Numbered from the stretch's first letter, positions 6,131 through 14,270 are shown. The stretch is DNA of 16,700 nt from CBFGRU01 sp965651255 (GCA_965651255.1 CBFGRU010000037.1:1-16700); one strand, 5' to 3'. Numbers and translations are program-made. The notes: generated from the letters alone by a model not told the origin.

Positions 6131-6630
6131 CCTTGACGGCTACAGGTACGGTCCGAGTATCAGTCCAACGCACCTTCATGACCACATACATCCACCAGTT
6201 GGTTGAGAGGGCCCGTGCTCGCGCATTGCTGAACGTCGTCGGGCGCCTTCGCAGTGGATGGCTCATCATGGGCGAAAAGCAGGTTCTACCCGGCTATTGC
6301 CTGCTCTTGCCAGATCCGGTTGTGACGCATCTCAACGGTTTCTCGGGACACGCTCGCACGCAGTTCCTCCTCGACATGGCCGAGGCAGGAGATGCGTTGC
6401 TGGCCGTTACCGGTGCGGTGCGAATCAACTATGAAATGCTTGGCAATCTCGAGCCGGCACTTCACGCACACCTCGTTCCGAGATTCGCGGATGAGCCAGA
6501 TGCCCTGCGCACAAAGCCGGTGTGGTTCTATGACTGGAATACCGCGCGGGCCTTTGATCCGAAGCTCGATCGGGCAGTCCAGGATTCTGTTCGACGCATT
6601 CTCGCCGAACGGGACCTCCTGATTGACTGA
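6127..6630 (+). CDS. HIT-domain protein with incomplete histidine triad
   Basis: A 167-residue protein of the HIT superfamily (nucleotide hydrolases and transferases such as Ap4A hydrolases and phosphorylases). Seen: GYCLLLPDPVVTHLNGFSG (56-74), a form of the HIT family's strand-plus-PxxHxxxLxxL region, and the active-site block NLEPALHAHLVPRF (106-119). In the canonical H-x-H-x-H-x-x motif the first His is replaced by Ala (ALHAHLVPR), leaving two histidines; the usual catalytic middle-to-last His pair appears kept. It starts inside the clpS stop codon (ATGA), so the two are translationally coupled. The first 17 residues precede the domain; Met18 (6178) is an alternative start without a better ribosome site. 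It converges on the minus-strand gene after only 11 bp. I recall similar AxHxH proteins from Planctomycetota but cannot check this here. Confidence 0.75.
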   Translation: MTLTATGTVRVSVQRTFMTTYIHQLVERARARALLNVVGRLRSGWLIMGEKQVLPGYCLLLPDPVVTHLNGFSGHARTQFLLDMAEAGDALLAVTGAVRINYEMLGNLEPALHAHLVPRFADEPDALRTKPVWFYDWNTARAFDPKLDRAVQDSVRRILAERDLLID

Positions 6631-6641
6631 GCAATCCGAAT

Positions 6642-8477
6642 TCAATTGTCACTCTGAACAGGTGGCCAAAGCACCCAGTCACCCGGCGTAACTCCCAATT
6701 GCTCGAAGGTTGGCAATGGACGCCGATGTAAGCTACCACGCGCGTATTCAATTCGGGGGCTTCCGGTCGCATCAAGTGGTGGCACACCGCCGTGATCTAT
6801 GCCATCAACGCCGATTGAATATAGAAGCGGCTGACCATCCTGCAATATGTACTTCAAAGGGTCGCCCGAATACATGTCGACCGGCAGCACCGGAAGCAGC
6901 GTCGGCACGAGTGCATCGAGTGATTCAGGCCAATACCCGTATTCGCGCCGATACTGCTCGATTGCCAGCACGGTCAGAGCCGCATCGCGAATCTGCACCG
7001 TGAGATGGCCCGACTCGATCATTCTGTCCATAGCAGGCAGCAACAGAACAATGGGCAGGTACCGCAAGCGAGCAGTCTGACTGGAAATCATGGCTTCCAG
7101 CTCACGCGAGAATACGGATGGCGTCTTCATTCGAACCCATGGAGGTCGGGCAGCGTCAGCGCGAAGCAGCTCAATCATCTCCTGCATCTTCAGGCGCATC
7201 GTCAGTCGATCCGCAACCACGGTCGTCAGGACTGGATTCACCAGCATGTCCACGGCCTGGAGACTCTCGGGCGTCATCTCACCAATGTTTGATACTGATT
7301 CCAAGGCATCCCAACCGACGGCGGTCATTCTCCCATTCCCCGCTCCGTCATCGGTGTAGGTGCGCTGGAGCAGATCGTCGAACCACTGTTGCTCCAACTC
7401 CATCCGAATCTCCGGCGAACCGTCCGCAAATGAAGCAATCTCCCGCATAAGTGTGTGCAGGTCCTCATCAGAGAAGACATCTGGGAAGTCGAGAAGTAAC
7501 TCATTCACTGCGTCAAGGGTTGCCACGAAGATAGCCCCGGCGACGAGATCACTCACAAGTACCTCGACCTCGCGGGTGTGAGACGCAATGCGCAATGCCG
7601 TCAGGAGTCGGTCAGTCACCCGACCATCAGCGTCTTCGCCAAGAATCGATCTTCTTCGTGCATCATCGATCGACAGAAGCGACAATTGTCGCAAGGTTGC
7701 AAGGTACGGCAGTGAGATCATCAGCAAACTGCCATCAAACAGCTGATCCCCTTCGCTGGACTCGACAATGAATCCAAGGGTAGATCGCTCAGATGCACCC
7801 TGTACAAGCTGGAGCACATGCTGATGATTCTCGAGGAACGAACAGTACGCGGCCCACTTCTCATCGTTAGGACGCGCAAAGAGTTCGCCTCTCTCGAACC
7901 CGTCTGGAAGCTGCGCAAAGGCATGCTGGTACAACGGCCAGGCACGATCTGTCGGGTCCGTTGCCATCGCTCTCGCATTGAGCAGCGCAAGGTAATCGAC
8001 TGTAGGTGCCGGTGAGGCCGTCCAATACGGAATTGCAAAGTACAGATACACCACCAGAAGAAGCCCAAAGAGAACTACCGCAGCACGCTGTGATTGCCGC
8101 CACGCCTGCCACCATATGGGTCGCTGTCGCTTCTTTGCCCGTCGAATGAGCAATGCTGCGGTACCTGCGGGCCCAAATTCTTTGGCCAACTCGTTCGGCG
8201 CGCGGCCGGCGCGTATGCCGTCTTCAAAGTGCACAATCAGTTCGCGTGCGACATCCACCTTCTCGCGGCGCCACAAACGAGTCCGCTGAACCACCTGACA
8301 AATCAGTTTCCGAGTCGGAGCGGGCAGATCGCATGCGTCAACGTGAGATCGATAGTCAAGTCGGGCAGTGAGTTGGCCGCGAAGGAGATCCCGCAGTGGC
8401 GTTGTCCGGAGTTTTCCAATCGTTGACAGCCGCGTCGGGTCGTGATCATCTGAGATGACTCTACTCATAGACATCAT
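6642..8477 (-). CDS. Large HAAS-like single-pass membrane protein, function unknown
   Basis: A 611-residue protein. N-terminal cytoplasmic part: residues about 76-118 (ARELIVHFEDGIRAGRAPNELA and following) look like the HAAS/DUF1700-type helical domain that commonly follows PadR regulators. One strong membrane segment at about 132-152 (RAAVVLFGLLLVVYLYFAIPYW region). Then a long, mostly helical, probably extracytoplasmic part (about 155-490) that I cannot assign. The C-terminal part (about 497-565) carries a YRREYGYWPESLDALVP...YSGDP...YSIGVDGIDHGG pattern, like the C-terminal region of type II secretion pseudopilins, repeated in many Planctomycetota proteins. The start overlaps the padR stop (ATGA, 8477-8474), so both are made together; the PadR protein probably controls this gene along with itself. 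The next upstream Met codons (3 and 5 in the protein) are weaker alternatives. No enzyme motif is visible. Confidence 0.8.
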   Translation of the reverse strand: MMSMSRVISDDHDPTRLSTIGKLRTTPLRDLLRGQLTARLDYRSHVDACDLPAPTRKLICQVVQRTRLWRREKVDVARELIVHFEDGIRAGRAPNELAKEFGPAGTAALLIRRAKKRQRPIWWQAWRQSQRAAVVLFGLLLVVYLYFAIPYWTASPAPTVDYLALLNARAMATDPTDRAWPLYQHAFAQLPDGFERGELFARPNDEKWAAYCSFLENHQHVLQLVQGASERSTLGFIVESSEGDQLFDGSLLMISLPYLATLRQLSLLSIDDARRRSILGEDADGRVTDRLLTALRIASHTREVEVLVSDLVAGAIFVATLDAVNELLLDFPDVFSDEDLHTLMREIASFADGSPEIRMELEQQWFDDLLQRTYTDDGAGNGRMTAVGWDALESVSNIGEMTPESLQAVDMLVNPVLTTVVADRLTMRLKMQEMIELLRADAARPPWVRMKTPSVFSRELEAMISSQTARLRYLPIVLLLPAMDRMIESGHLTVQIRDAALTVLAIEQYRREYGYWPESLDALVPTLLPVLPVDMYSGDPLKYILQDGQPLLYSIGVDGIDHGGVPPLDATGSPRIEYARGSLHRRPLPTFEQLGVTPGDWVLWPPVQSDN

Positions 8478-8848
8478 GATGGAAGAATCCCCCAGCGAGT
8501 AGCATCGGGCACACCACCATCCAGAACTCCCAATCGCTGCATGGCTTCAGTCAACGAACGCCATTGCTTTGTCTCGTTCACCAGACGCTTTTTCCCCCGG
8601 TCGGTCAGCGCATAGTACTTCCGATTTCGGCCAGTTTCGCCTTCTCGCCACGTTGCTCGGATCAGTCCCTTCGCTTCAAGGTTGTACAGCATGGGGTACA
8701 ACGTCGACTGCCCCATATCAAGTACACCGTGAGTTCGCTCTGCCAGCGCTTCGACAAGTTCATAACCATACATCTCGCCACGTTGCAGAAGTTTCAGCAC
8801 TGCAATCGGCCCTGCACCTCTCATCAACTCTCGTTCAATACGGGCCAT
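8474..8848 (-). CDS. PadR-family transcriptional regulator
   Basis: A 124-residue winged-helix DNA-binding protein of the short PadR type. Seen: LMRGAGPIAVLKLLQRGEMYGYELVEAL (9-35), the recognition region GQSTLYPMLYNLEAKGLI (46-63) and the wing RNRKYYALTDRGKKRL (74-89), all diagnostic of PadR. A short C-terminal helix (about 92-107) should mediate dimer formation. The ATG at 8848 has a strong ribosome site AAAGGAG (8864-8858) nine bases upstream. The promoter upstream contains a perfect inverted repeat, so autorepression is likely. It is co-translated with the HAAS-like membrane protein downstream, a known pairing in which the membrane protein is often the regulated partner. The signal it responds to is unknown. 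Confidence 0.93.
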   Translation of the reverse strand: MARIERELMRGAGPIAVLKLLQRGEMYGYELVEALAERTHGVLDMGQSTLYPMLYNLEAKGLIRATWREGETGRNRKYYALTDRGKKRLVNETKQWRSLTEAMQRLGVLDGGVPDATRWGILPS

Positions 8849-8907
8849 GAGTACCTTCTCCTTTGGACATCGAGCCTGGACGCAGTAGCGATCTGAATGC
8901 AGTCCGC

Positions 8908-8941
8908 ATTATACTATGCGTGCTATAGTATGCTGTGTCAA
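8908..8941 (-). promoter_or_regulatory. Promoter of the padR-HAAS operon
   Basis: On the minus strand a consensus TTGACA (8941-8936) is followed by TAGTAT (8916-8911, spacer 19) and TATAAT (8913-8908, spacer 22). Both spacings are longer than the optimum 17, so the -10 in use is not certain. Start would lie near 8900, giving a leader of about 50 bases with a good ribosome site. Confidence 0.6.
8911..8931. promoter_or_regulatory. Probable PadR operator (perfect inverted repeat)
   Basis: ATACTAT (8911-8917), seven-base spacer GCGTGCT, ATAGTAT (8925-8931): a perfect two-fold symmetric 21-bp site. It lies between the -35 and the -10 of the padR promoter and overlaps the latter. Its symmetry and AT-rich arms fit a dimeric winged-helix repressor such as the adjacent PadR protein. 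A further half-like AGTATAG (8941-8947) lies ten bases upstream with respect to the gene. Confidence 0.65.
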
Positions 8942-8989
8942 GTATAGGGTGCGGGAAATACTCTACACGAGTGCCGGAAACGCGCCTGA

Positions 8990-9013
8990 CACCTGAACCC
9001 CGATGTTCAGGTG
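8990..9013 (-). terminator. Hairpin after the efflux operon
   Basis: Perfect 9-bp stem CACCTGAAC / GTTCAGGTG with a 6-base loop, 14 bases after the stop of the TolC-like gene. No T-rich tract follows on the minus strand (TCAGGCGCGTTTCC), so it may be a weak or factor-dependent terminator, or only protect the mRNA 3' end. It separates the efflux operon from the padR promoter. Confidence 0.55.
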
Positions 9014-9026
9014 CGCTGCAATTCGA

Positions 9027-10709
9027 TCACTCACCCGCTGTTTCGGTCGCGATGTCGAGCGGCGACCATTCGATCTGATTGTGTCCAAGCAAGGTCCCGG
9101 TCGCAAACGCCACATCTACCTGGGCGATTTGGTAATCCGCCAGCGCACGAATCTCGGCCAACTGTGCGTTTCTCAGCGCGGTGGCTGCATCCAGCACGTC
9201 CGTTGAAGTGCGCAAACCGACTTCAAACTGTCGTTGCTCCGCTTCCAGAGTGCGTCCCGCCAGAACTGACGCCTGCCGAGCGGCGAGAATACGCTGCCAC
9301 GTGGTCTCGAGGTTCTCGACCGCATCAATGACTTCCTGCGTAATCTGCTTCTCCCGTGCGGAACGGGTCGAGAGGCGCTGCACACGTTCCAGCAATGCTC
9401 GATGCACTCTCGACTTCGCGGCTTCATTGCCGAGCGGGATCTCGGCACTCACGCCCAGCGACCAGTCTTCGAAGTCTTTGCTCGCCAACTGATCGAATGC
9501 GTTTCCAAAATTTCCGCCAAGGCCATTGATGTTGTACCGATAGTCCAGCGTAAACAGAGGAAGCGCCTGATTCCTCTCAAAGTCAATCGTGCTGGCATCA
9601 ATCGCCAACTGCAGTTCGAGTTCGAGCATTTCCATACGCGTCGTCATGGCGAACTGCGCAAGCTCTTCGCCATCCAGGTCGAGCTGTTGCGGAGTTGGCT
9701 CAGTGATCGCAATCAGTTCTACGGCGGTCGAGACACCCAAATCTTCGCGATTCATGATCCTCTTTAACTCGCGTTCGCGTCGCCGGACTTCGTTCGAAGC
9801 AACCAAGATTCCTTCGATCCGCTGTGCAATCCCCGACTCTGCACGCAGGACTTCGATCTGCGGCGCTTCGCCTGCCCGTACGAGCCGTTGCGCTCGTTCG
9901 AGTTGGGCCGCGGCCAGTTCGTACTCCTGCTGTCGTGCCTCCAATTCCTTGCGCGCGGCGTAGAGATTCCAGTACACCCGGTCAACATTGGCAAGTATCC
10001 GAATGGCCTCGAGCTTCGTCCGCGCCTGCGCAATCTCCGCGCTGTACGTGGCAACGCGTATTCCATGCGTATTCACTCGGTTGCCCGCATTTCGCAACAG
10101 CGGCTGGCTGATCGAGAAGCTCATGTCGGCCGTGTTGGCTGGGTTCAGCGTAGAGAACGGGTTGTTCGTCTCAAGCTCATTCAGGGGCAGGTTCACATTC
10201 ACTGTGCCACCCGTGCGCAGAGGAACACGCACGCCGAAATCAAGATCATCACTCGTCACCTTCGAGCCGGCCAATTGACTGGCCGTGGGAGTATCCGTTC
10301 GTGACCGCCGGGCGGACATCGTCAGCACAGCTTCGAATCGCGCTCGTTCTTCATTGATGCGCGTGTCAGCAATCGTCGGATCATACAACGCGACTTGAAG
10401 GTCAAGATTATTGGCAATCGCGGCGGCACGGGCCTCCGCCAACGTCAACTCGGCCCGACCTTCGCGCATGGCCAATTGCGGCGCCCAATTGCTACCACGC
10501 TCAACGATGGCCTCTTCAATTGATTGTCCTGACACCCTACTGCGCTCTGCGAGGTTGATCGAGTCGAGCCGTCGCAGCCGTTCGGATGGCTGGTGGACAA
10601 CAAAGTCGTTTCGACTGAGCGGATTAAACTCCTGACAACCGGTGAGAAGGACCACAACGATGAGACCGGCGGCAGACATCGCCCCGCGTGACAGTCCGCG
10701 AATGTTCAT
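9027..10709 (-). CDS. TolC-like outer-membrane efflux lipoprotein
   Basis: Outer-membrane channel of a tripartite exporter. From the chosen start the product has 560 residues: a lipoprotein signal with hydrophobic core AAGLIVVVLLTGC (13-25, lipobox LTGC, Cys25 lipidated), then long helical heptad-rich stretches and beta segments in the order typical of OEP proteins. Examples are the helix around RVYWNLYAARKELEARQQEY, the SLGVSAEIPLGNEAAKSRV strand-turn-helix, and the late FEVGLRTSTDVLDAATALRNAQ helix, the second OEP repeat signature. The frame is open up to 10844, but that start lies inside the upstream permease gene; the ATG at 10709 is preceded by GAAAGG (10721-10716) at six bases and gives a clean signal peptide. 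It is the last gene of the adaptor-ATPase-permease-channel operon, 40 bp after the permease. It implies that the cell has an outer membrane. Confidence 0.9.
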   Translation of the reverse strand: MNIRGLSRGAMSAAGLIVVVLLTGCQEFNPLSRNDFVVHQPSERLRRLDSINLAERSRVSGQSIEEAIVERGSNWAPQLAMREGRAELTLAEARAAAIANNLDLQVALYDPTIADTRINEERARFEAVLTMSARRSRTDTPTASQLAGSKVTSDDLDFGVRVPLRTGGTVNVNLPLNELETNNPFSTLNPANTADMSFSISQPLLRNAGNRVNTHGIRVATYSAEIAQARTKLEAIRILANVDRVYWNLYAARKELEARQQEYELAAAQLERAQRLVRAGEAPQIEVLRAESGIAQRIEGILVASNEVRRRERELKRIMNREDLGVSTAVELIAITEPTPQQLDLDGEELAQFAMTTRMEMLELELQLAIDASTIDFERNQALPLFTLDYRYNINGLGGNFGNAFDQLASKDFEDWSLGVSAEIPLGNEAAKSRVHRALLERVQRLSTRSAREKQITQEVIDAVENLETTWQRILAARQASVLAGRTLEAEQRQFEVGLRTSTDVLDAATALRNAQLAEIRALADYQIAQVDVAFATGTLLGHNQIEWSPLDIATETAGE

Positions 10710-10715
10710 GGGTTG

Positions 10716-10721
10716 CCTTTC
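10716..10721 (-). promoter_or_regulatory. Ribosome-binding site deciding the TolC-like start
   Basis: GAAAGG on the minus strand, six bases before the ATG at 10709. It supports this start, which directly precedes a lipoprotein signal peptide, over the longer frame from 10844. Confidence 0.5.
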
Positions 10722-10749
10722 AATATCAACCTGTCGTCGTCGCACGAGT

Positions 10750-11997
10750 TCATTCGTGTCGAAGCGCCTCAATCGGATCGAGCCGCGAAGCTTTGATCGC
10801 CGGAAACATTCCGAAGATAATCCCGACCGCTGCACTGAATGCAAAGGCCATCAGTACCGCCCACAACGGAATGTGCGCACCACCCATTCCTGAATTGGGA
10901 ATCATGGTCAGACCGGTGGTCAGCGCCTGAGCGAGCAGGAGACCCACAAACCCGCCCGCGAAGGACAGGACAATTGCTTCGACCAGAAACTGCATCATGA
11001 TCGTGCTCGGACGCGCTCCGACCGCTTTTCGCAGGCCAATCTCGCGTGTCCGTTCGGACACGCTGACCAGCATGATGTTCATGATGCCAATACCACCGAC
11101 AAGCAGCGATATCGCCACGATACCGCCCGCGATGGCCGTAATGCCAGCGGCCAATGCTTTGAACTGCTGAATGAACTGATCGATCGCTTCAACGCGAAAC
11201 GTGTTCGGTTCACCCGGCGGCAAGGCGCGCGCTTTGCGGAGGACAAACTGCACCTCTGCCTTGGCATCCTCACTCAACTCCGGAGAGTGCGTCTGACCGA
11301 GAATGTAGAAGAACGGATTCTGCCCGCGCATCTTCTTACTGGTTGAGAATGGAACCAACACTTCGGTCGCCACAGCGTTCTGGTTGAAGACGCTCTGCTG
11401 GCGTGTCTCGACAACACCAATAATCTGAAAGCGGTGATTGTTCAGAAGAATGTGCTGATTGGTCGGGTCCTTGTCGAGGCGCAGCTCTCGAATGGCCTCA
11501 TCGTTGACCAGACACACCTGCAGAGCCCTTTCTTCATCAATCCGACTGAACGGCCGACCGATGATCACACTTCGATTCTCAATCTCGTGCCAACTCGGCC
11601 AGATTCCCGTGACCTCCACTCCCTCGCGTTTCTCCAGCTCCGTCTCAATCACGGCGCCAAAGGGACTGATCGGCGTAACACCCTTGATGGATGGGCAGTT
11701 CTCGGCAATCTCTTCAAGTTCTGTCTCTTTCAGCCGGATCTTCTCCCACGGATACTTGTTCTGCGGTTGTCCGGCGGGACGGTCGTGAATGATGAAGATC
11801 TTGTTCGCGCCGATCGTTTGAAACTCATTCAACACCATTGTCTTCAGGCCGGTAAGTGCGGCAATGACCGCGGTGACGCTGGCAACTCCGATGATGATTC
11901 CAAGCGAGGTGAGGAACGCTCGACCCTTGTTCGCCCAGATCTGCGATAACGCAAGCAGAATCGTCTTCAGCAACAACAAGGGGTTGATGAGAATCAT
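10750..11997 (-). CDS. MacB-like ABC transporter permease
   Basis: A 415-residue permease with the MacB plan: one membrane segment near the N-terminus (about 27-50, AFLTSLGIIIGVASVTAVIAAL), a periplasmic core domain (about 52-285), then three membrane segments in the FtsX domain. Diagnostic are VGGIGIMNIMLVSVSERTREIG followed directly by the coupling-helix region LRKAVGARPSTIMMQFLVEA, and the end AIKASRLDPIEALRHE, which is the classic MacB C-terminus. Unlike E. coli MacB the ATPase is a separate protein: the gene overlaps its ATPase by ATGA (11997-11994). It should form a homodimer in the inner membrane and push a periplasmic substrate through the adaptor and the TolC-like channel by mechanotransmission. 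Candidate substrates in the family are macrolides, peptides, siderophores and lipids; none can be chosen from the sequence. Confidence 0.93.
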   Translation of the reverse strand: MILINPLLLLKTILLALSQIWANKGRAFLTSLGIIIGVASVTAVIAALTGLKTMVLNEFQTIGANKIFIIHDRPAGQPQNKYPWEKIRLKETELEEIAENCPSIKGVTPISPFGAVIETELEKREGVEVTGIWPSWHEIENRSVIIGRPFSRIDEERALQVCLVNDEAIRELRLDKDPTNQHILLNNHRFQIIGVVETRQQSVFNQNAVATEVLVPFSTSKKMRGQNPFFYILGQTHSPELSEDAKAEVQFVLRKARALPPGEPNTFRVEAIDQFIQQFKALAAGITAIAGGIVAISLLVGGIGIMNIMLVSVSERTREIGLRKAVGARPSTIMMQFLVEAIVLSFAGGFVGLLLAQALTTGLTMIPNSGMGGAHIPLWAVLMAFAFSAAVGIIFGMFPAIKASRLDPIEALRHE

Positions 11998-12806
11998 TCG
12001 ACACCCTCCACGGTGCCCTGGCCTACCGACAGTGGTGGTCTTCCCCCATCATCATCCCTCGCTTCCTGGGCCGACTTCGCGACGGTGTTCGCAATGCGCC
12101 GCATGTTCTCGATGTGAATTGGATCCCGCGCACGGGGCAGATCGCTGAAGATGCGCCCATCCTTCAATCGAATGATGCGTTGCGCTGCCGCGGCGACATC
12201 TTCTTCATGCGTAACGAGAATGACCGTCTGACCATCATCGTGCAACTCCCTGAAGAGTTCGATGATCTCGTGCGTCGTTTCCGAGTCAAGGTTTCCCGTT
12301 GGCTCATCCGCCAGAAGGATCGCGGGGTTGTTTACGAGCGCGCGGGCAATGGCCACTCGCTGCTTTTGACCGCCAGAGAGTTGGTTGGGCCGGTGCGTCA
12401 TGCGTTGCTGCAGGCCAACCCGTTCTAGCGCGGCCTTCGCTCGTTTACGACGCCCAAGCCATCCACCCCGCGCATAAATGAGTGGTAACTCAACATTCGC
12501 CAAGGCAGTCTGTCGAGGCAGGAGCTCGAACGACTGGAAGACGAATCCAATCTGCTCGTTGCGAATGCCGGCCAACTCGGCGGCGCCCATCCGGTCAGTT
12601 CGCTTTCCGGCAAGCCAATACTCACCGGCGGTCGGTCGATCCAGGCAGCCGACAATGTTCATCAGCGTACTCTTTCCCGATCCGGAGGAGCCCATGACGG
12701 CAATGAACTCATTCTTCTCGACATTGAGGTCAACACCGCGCAGCGCCTGAATGCGCTCCACACCGACGCGATATACCTTCGTGAGTTGACGAATGCGAAT
12801 GATCAT
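11994..12806 (-). CDS. MacB-like ABC transporter ATP-binding protein
   Basis: A 270-residue ATPase. Motifs: Walker A GSSGSGKST (39-47), Q-loop FVFQ (88-91), signature LSGGQKQR (143-150), Walker B ILLADEPTGNLD (163-174) and H-loop VTHEED (198-203). The EPTGNLD form and the FELLPRQTALANVELPLIY region after the Q-loop are typical of MacB/LolD ATPases. The C-terminal tail (about 225-270) is longer than in LolD, charged and probably disordered. It begins six bases after the adaptor gene and ends in a 4-base overlap with the permease, so the three are translated together. It powers the permease from the cytoplasmic side. The ATG at 12806 gives a complete first beta strand; no strong ribosome site is needed given the tight coupling. 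Confidence 0.94.
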   Translation of the reverse strand: MIIRIRQLTKVYRVGVERIQALRGVDLNVEKNEFIAVMGSSGSGKSTLMNIVGCLDRPTAGEYWLAGKRTDRMGAAELAGIRNEQIGFVFQSFELLPRQTALANVELPLIYARGGWLGRRKRAKAALERVGLQQRMTHRPNQLSGGQKQRVAIARALVNNPAILLADEPTGNLDSETTHEIIELFRELHDDGQTVILVTHEEDVAAAAQRIIRLKDGRIFSDLPRARDPIHIENMRRIANTVAKSAQEARDDDGGRPPLSVGQGTVEGVE

Positions 12807-12812
12807 GGTTTC

Positions 12813-14270
12813 TCACGAAGCCGATGAACCGTCTGCAACGGATCCTGACGCAGCGTCTTCAACTTTCGTCTGATCAGCGTTCTGATCTCTAACCGCGACA
12901 TCGTGCTTCATCGTATCCAGCGCCTTGTACGGCCCAGTGATGACGATGTCGCCTTGCTCCAAACCATTGAGTATCAGAGTATGAGTCTGATCACTCGCGC
13001 CCACTTCGACCGGGGTCACGACGGTTCGACCATTCACCACACGATAGACAACTCTGACCGCCGTTTTCGTCGTACCTGACGCGGCGCTGCCGGAAAGTAT
13101 TGCTGGAGGCAGATCATCCACGAGTCGATCCACCACGCACTGGCTTGGTACAACCAGACCCTCATGGTGACCAATCTCTATCTCAACATTGGCGGTGTGC
13201 CCCGACCGCAGCTCGCGTCCATCAAGGCGGAGGTCAATCTCGGTCTCAAAATAGCCCGTCCCATCGGCTGCCATGGTGCGCTGGAGGGCGATGCGGCTGA
13301 TGACACCGCGGAATGATTGCTCTCCATGACCGATGATGAAGATGTTTGCGGTCTGCCCCGGCTGAATTTTGGTGACATCACTCTCAGCCACCCGTGCAAC
13401 CATCTGCATGCGTGAAAGATCGGCGATGGTCATGATCACTGTGCCGGCGTTATTCATGGTCCCGGTGATAACCGTTTCACCCACTTCTGCGTTGAGCCGG
13501 GTGACGCGCCCGTCGATGGGCGAATAGATCGTTGTATTGCGAATCTGTTCTTCGGTCCGATCGATATCCGCTTCGGCCTGTTTGATCGCCGCTTCGGCCT
13601 GGCGCACCTGGGCCTCAGCACCGGCAATCGTGTTTTCAGCCGCCGAGATCATGGAGATCGACGCTGCAATCTGCGCTTCGATCTCACGCACTCGTTCGAG
13701 GGCTACATCAAGTTCCGACTCAGCAATGTCACCTGAGTCGAACAGTTGCTGCTTTCGCTGGAGTGAACGTTGCGCAAACTCCAACGTGGTCTGCAGACCT
13801 TCGTGCCTGTTCGCCTGTTCCTGCAGTTGTGATTTTGCGCGATCTCGACTTGCTTCCGTGGACGCCTTGTTGGCACGTGCACTCTCAAGTGCAGCGCGGG
13901 CGCCGAGCAATGCCGCTTGCAGATCGCGGTCGTCAATCTTGACGACCAGATCGCCCTTCTTGACCTCTTCACCTTCGCGGAAAGGAAGCGCGATGATTTC
14001 CCCGACAACCTGGGCGCTGATCTCGACTTTCGTATGTGGCTCAACCTCCCCGGGTGCTGGAATCGTCTCCACGATCTTCCGATTCTCGACCGCCTCCATT
14101 CGCACGAGCTCACCCTGCGGCGCTGCAGTCAAGGAACCCATTTGCTTTCGAATCGTCGGTGCGAGCAACACTCCGCCCACAGTCAACGCGATGATGAGAA
14201 CAACGATGATGGTGATGGCAATCTTCACGCGGGCATATCCCTGTCTTGCGACCCGCCCGTTTATTGGCAC
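12813..14270 (-). CDS. MacA-like periplasmic adaptor (HlyD/RND-type membrane fusion protein)
   Basis: Connects the MacB-like permease with the TolC-like channel. In 485 residues: an N-terminal membrane anchor (about 16-36, KIAITIIVVLIIALTVGGVLL), first half of the biotinyl-lipoyl domain (about 76-115, VEISAQVVGEIIALPFREGEEVKKGDLVV region), a long coiled-coil hairpin rich in Ala, Glu and Gln (about 116-246), second lipoyl half with IYSPIDGRVTRLNAEVGETV (248-267), then beta-barrel and membrane-proximal domains and an acidic/Ser-rich tail. First gene of the operon. Two in-frame GTG starts are possible: 14270 has no visible ribosome site; 14228 has AGGGAT eight bases before it and begins directly at the anchor, so the true product may be 14 residues shorter. 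The upstream gap (14271-14422) holds a hairpin and probably the operon promoter, which I could not define. Confidence 0.92.
   Translation of the reverse strand: MPINGRVARQGYARVKIAITIIVVLIIALTVGGVLLAPTIRKQMGSLTAAPQGELVRMEAVENRKIVETIPAPGEVEPHTKVEISAQVVGEIIALPFREGEEVKKGDLVVKIDDRDLQAALLGARAALESARANKASTEASRDRAKSQLQEQANRHEGLQTTLEFAQRSLQRKQQLFDSGDIAESELDVALERVREIEAQIAASISMISAAENTIAGAEAQVRQAEAAIKQAEADIDRTEEQIRNTTIYSPIDGRVTRLNAEVGETVITGTMNNAGTVIMTIADLSRMQMVARVAESDVTKIQPGQTANIFIIGHGEQSFRGVISRIALQRTMAADGTGYFETEIDLRLDGRELRSGHTANVEIEIGHHEGLVVPSQCVVDRLVDDLPPAILSGSAASGTTKTAVRVVYRVVNGRTVVTPVEVGASDQTHTLILNGLEQGDIVITGPYKALDTMKHDVAVRDQNADQTKVEDAASGSVADGSSAS

Noticed and set aside
10710..10844. Longer start for the TolC-like protein.
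   Set aside because: It would lie inside the permease gene, and it would bury the lipoprotein signal peptide that starts at 10709.
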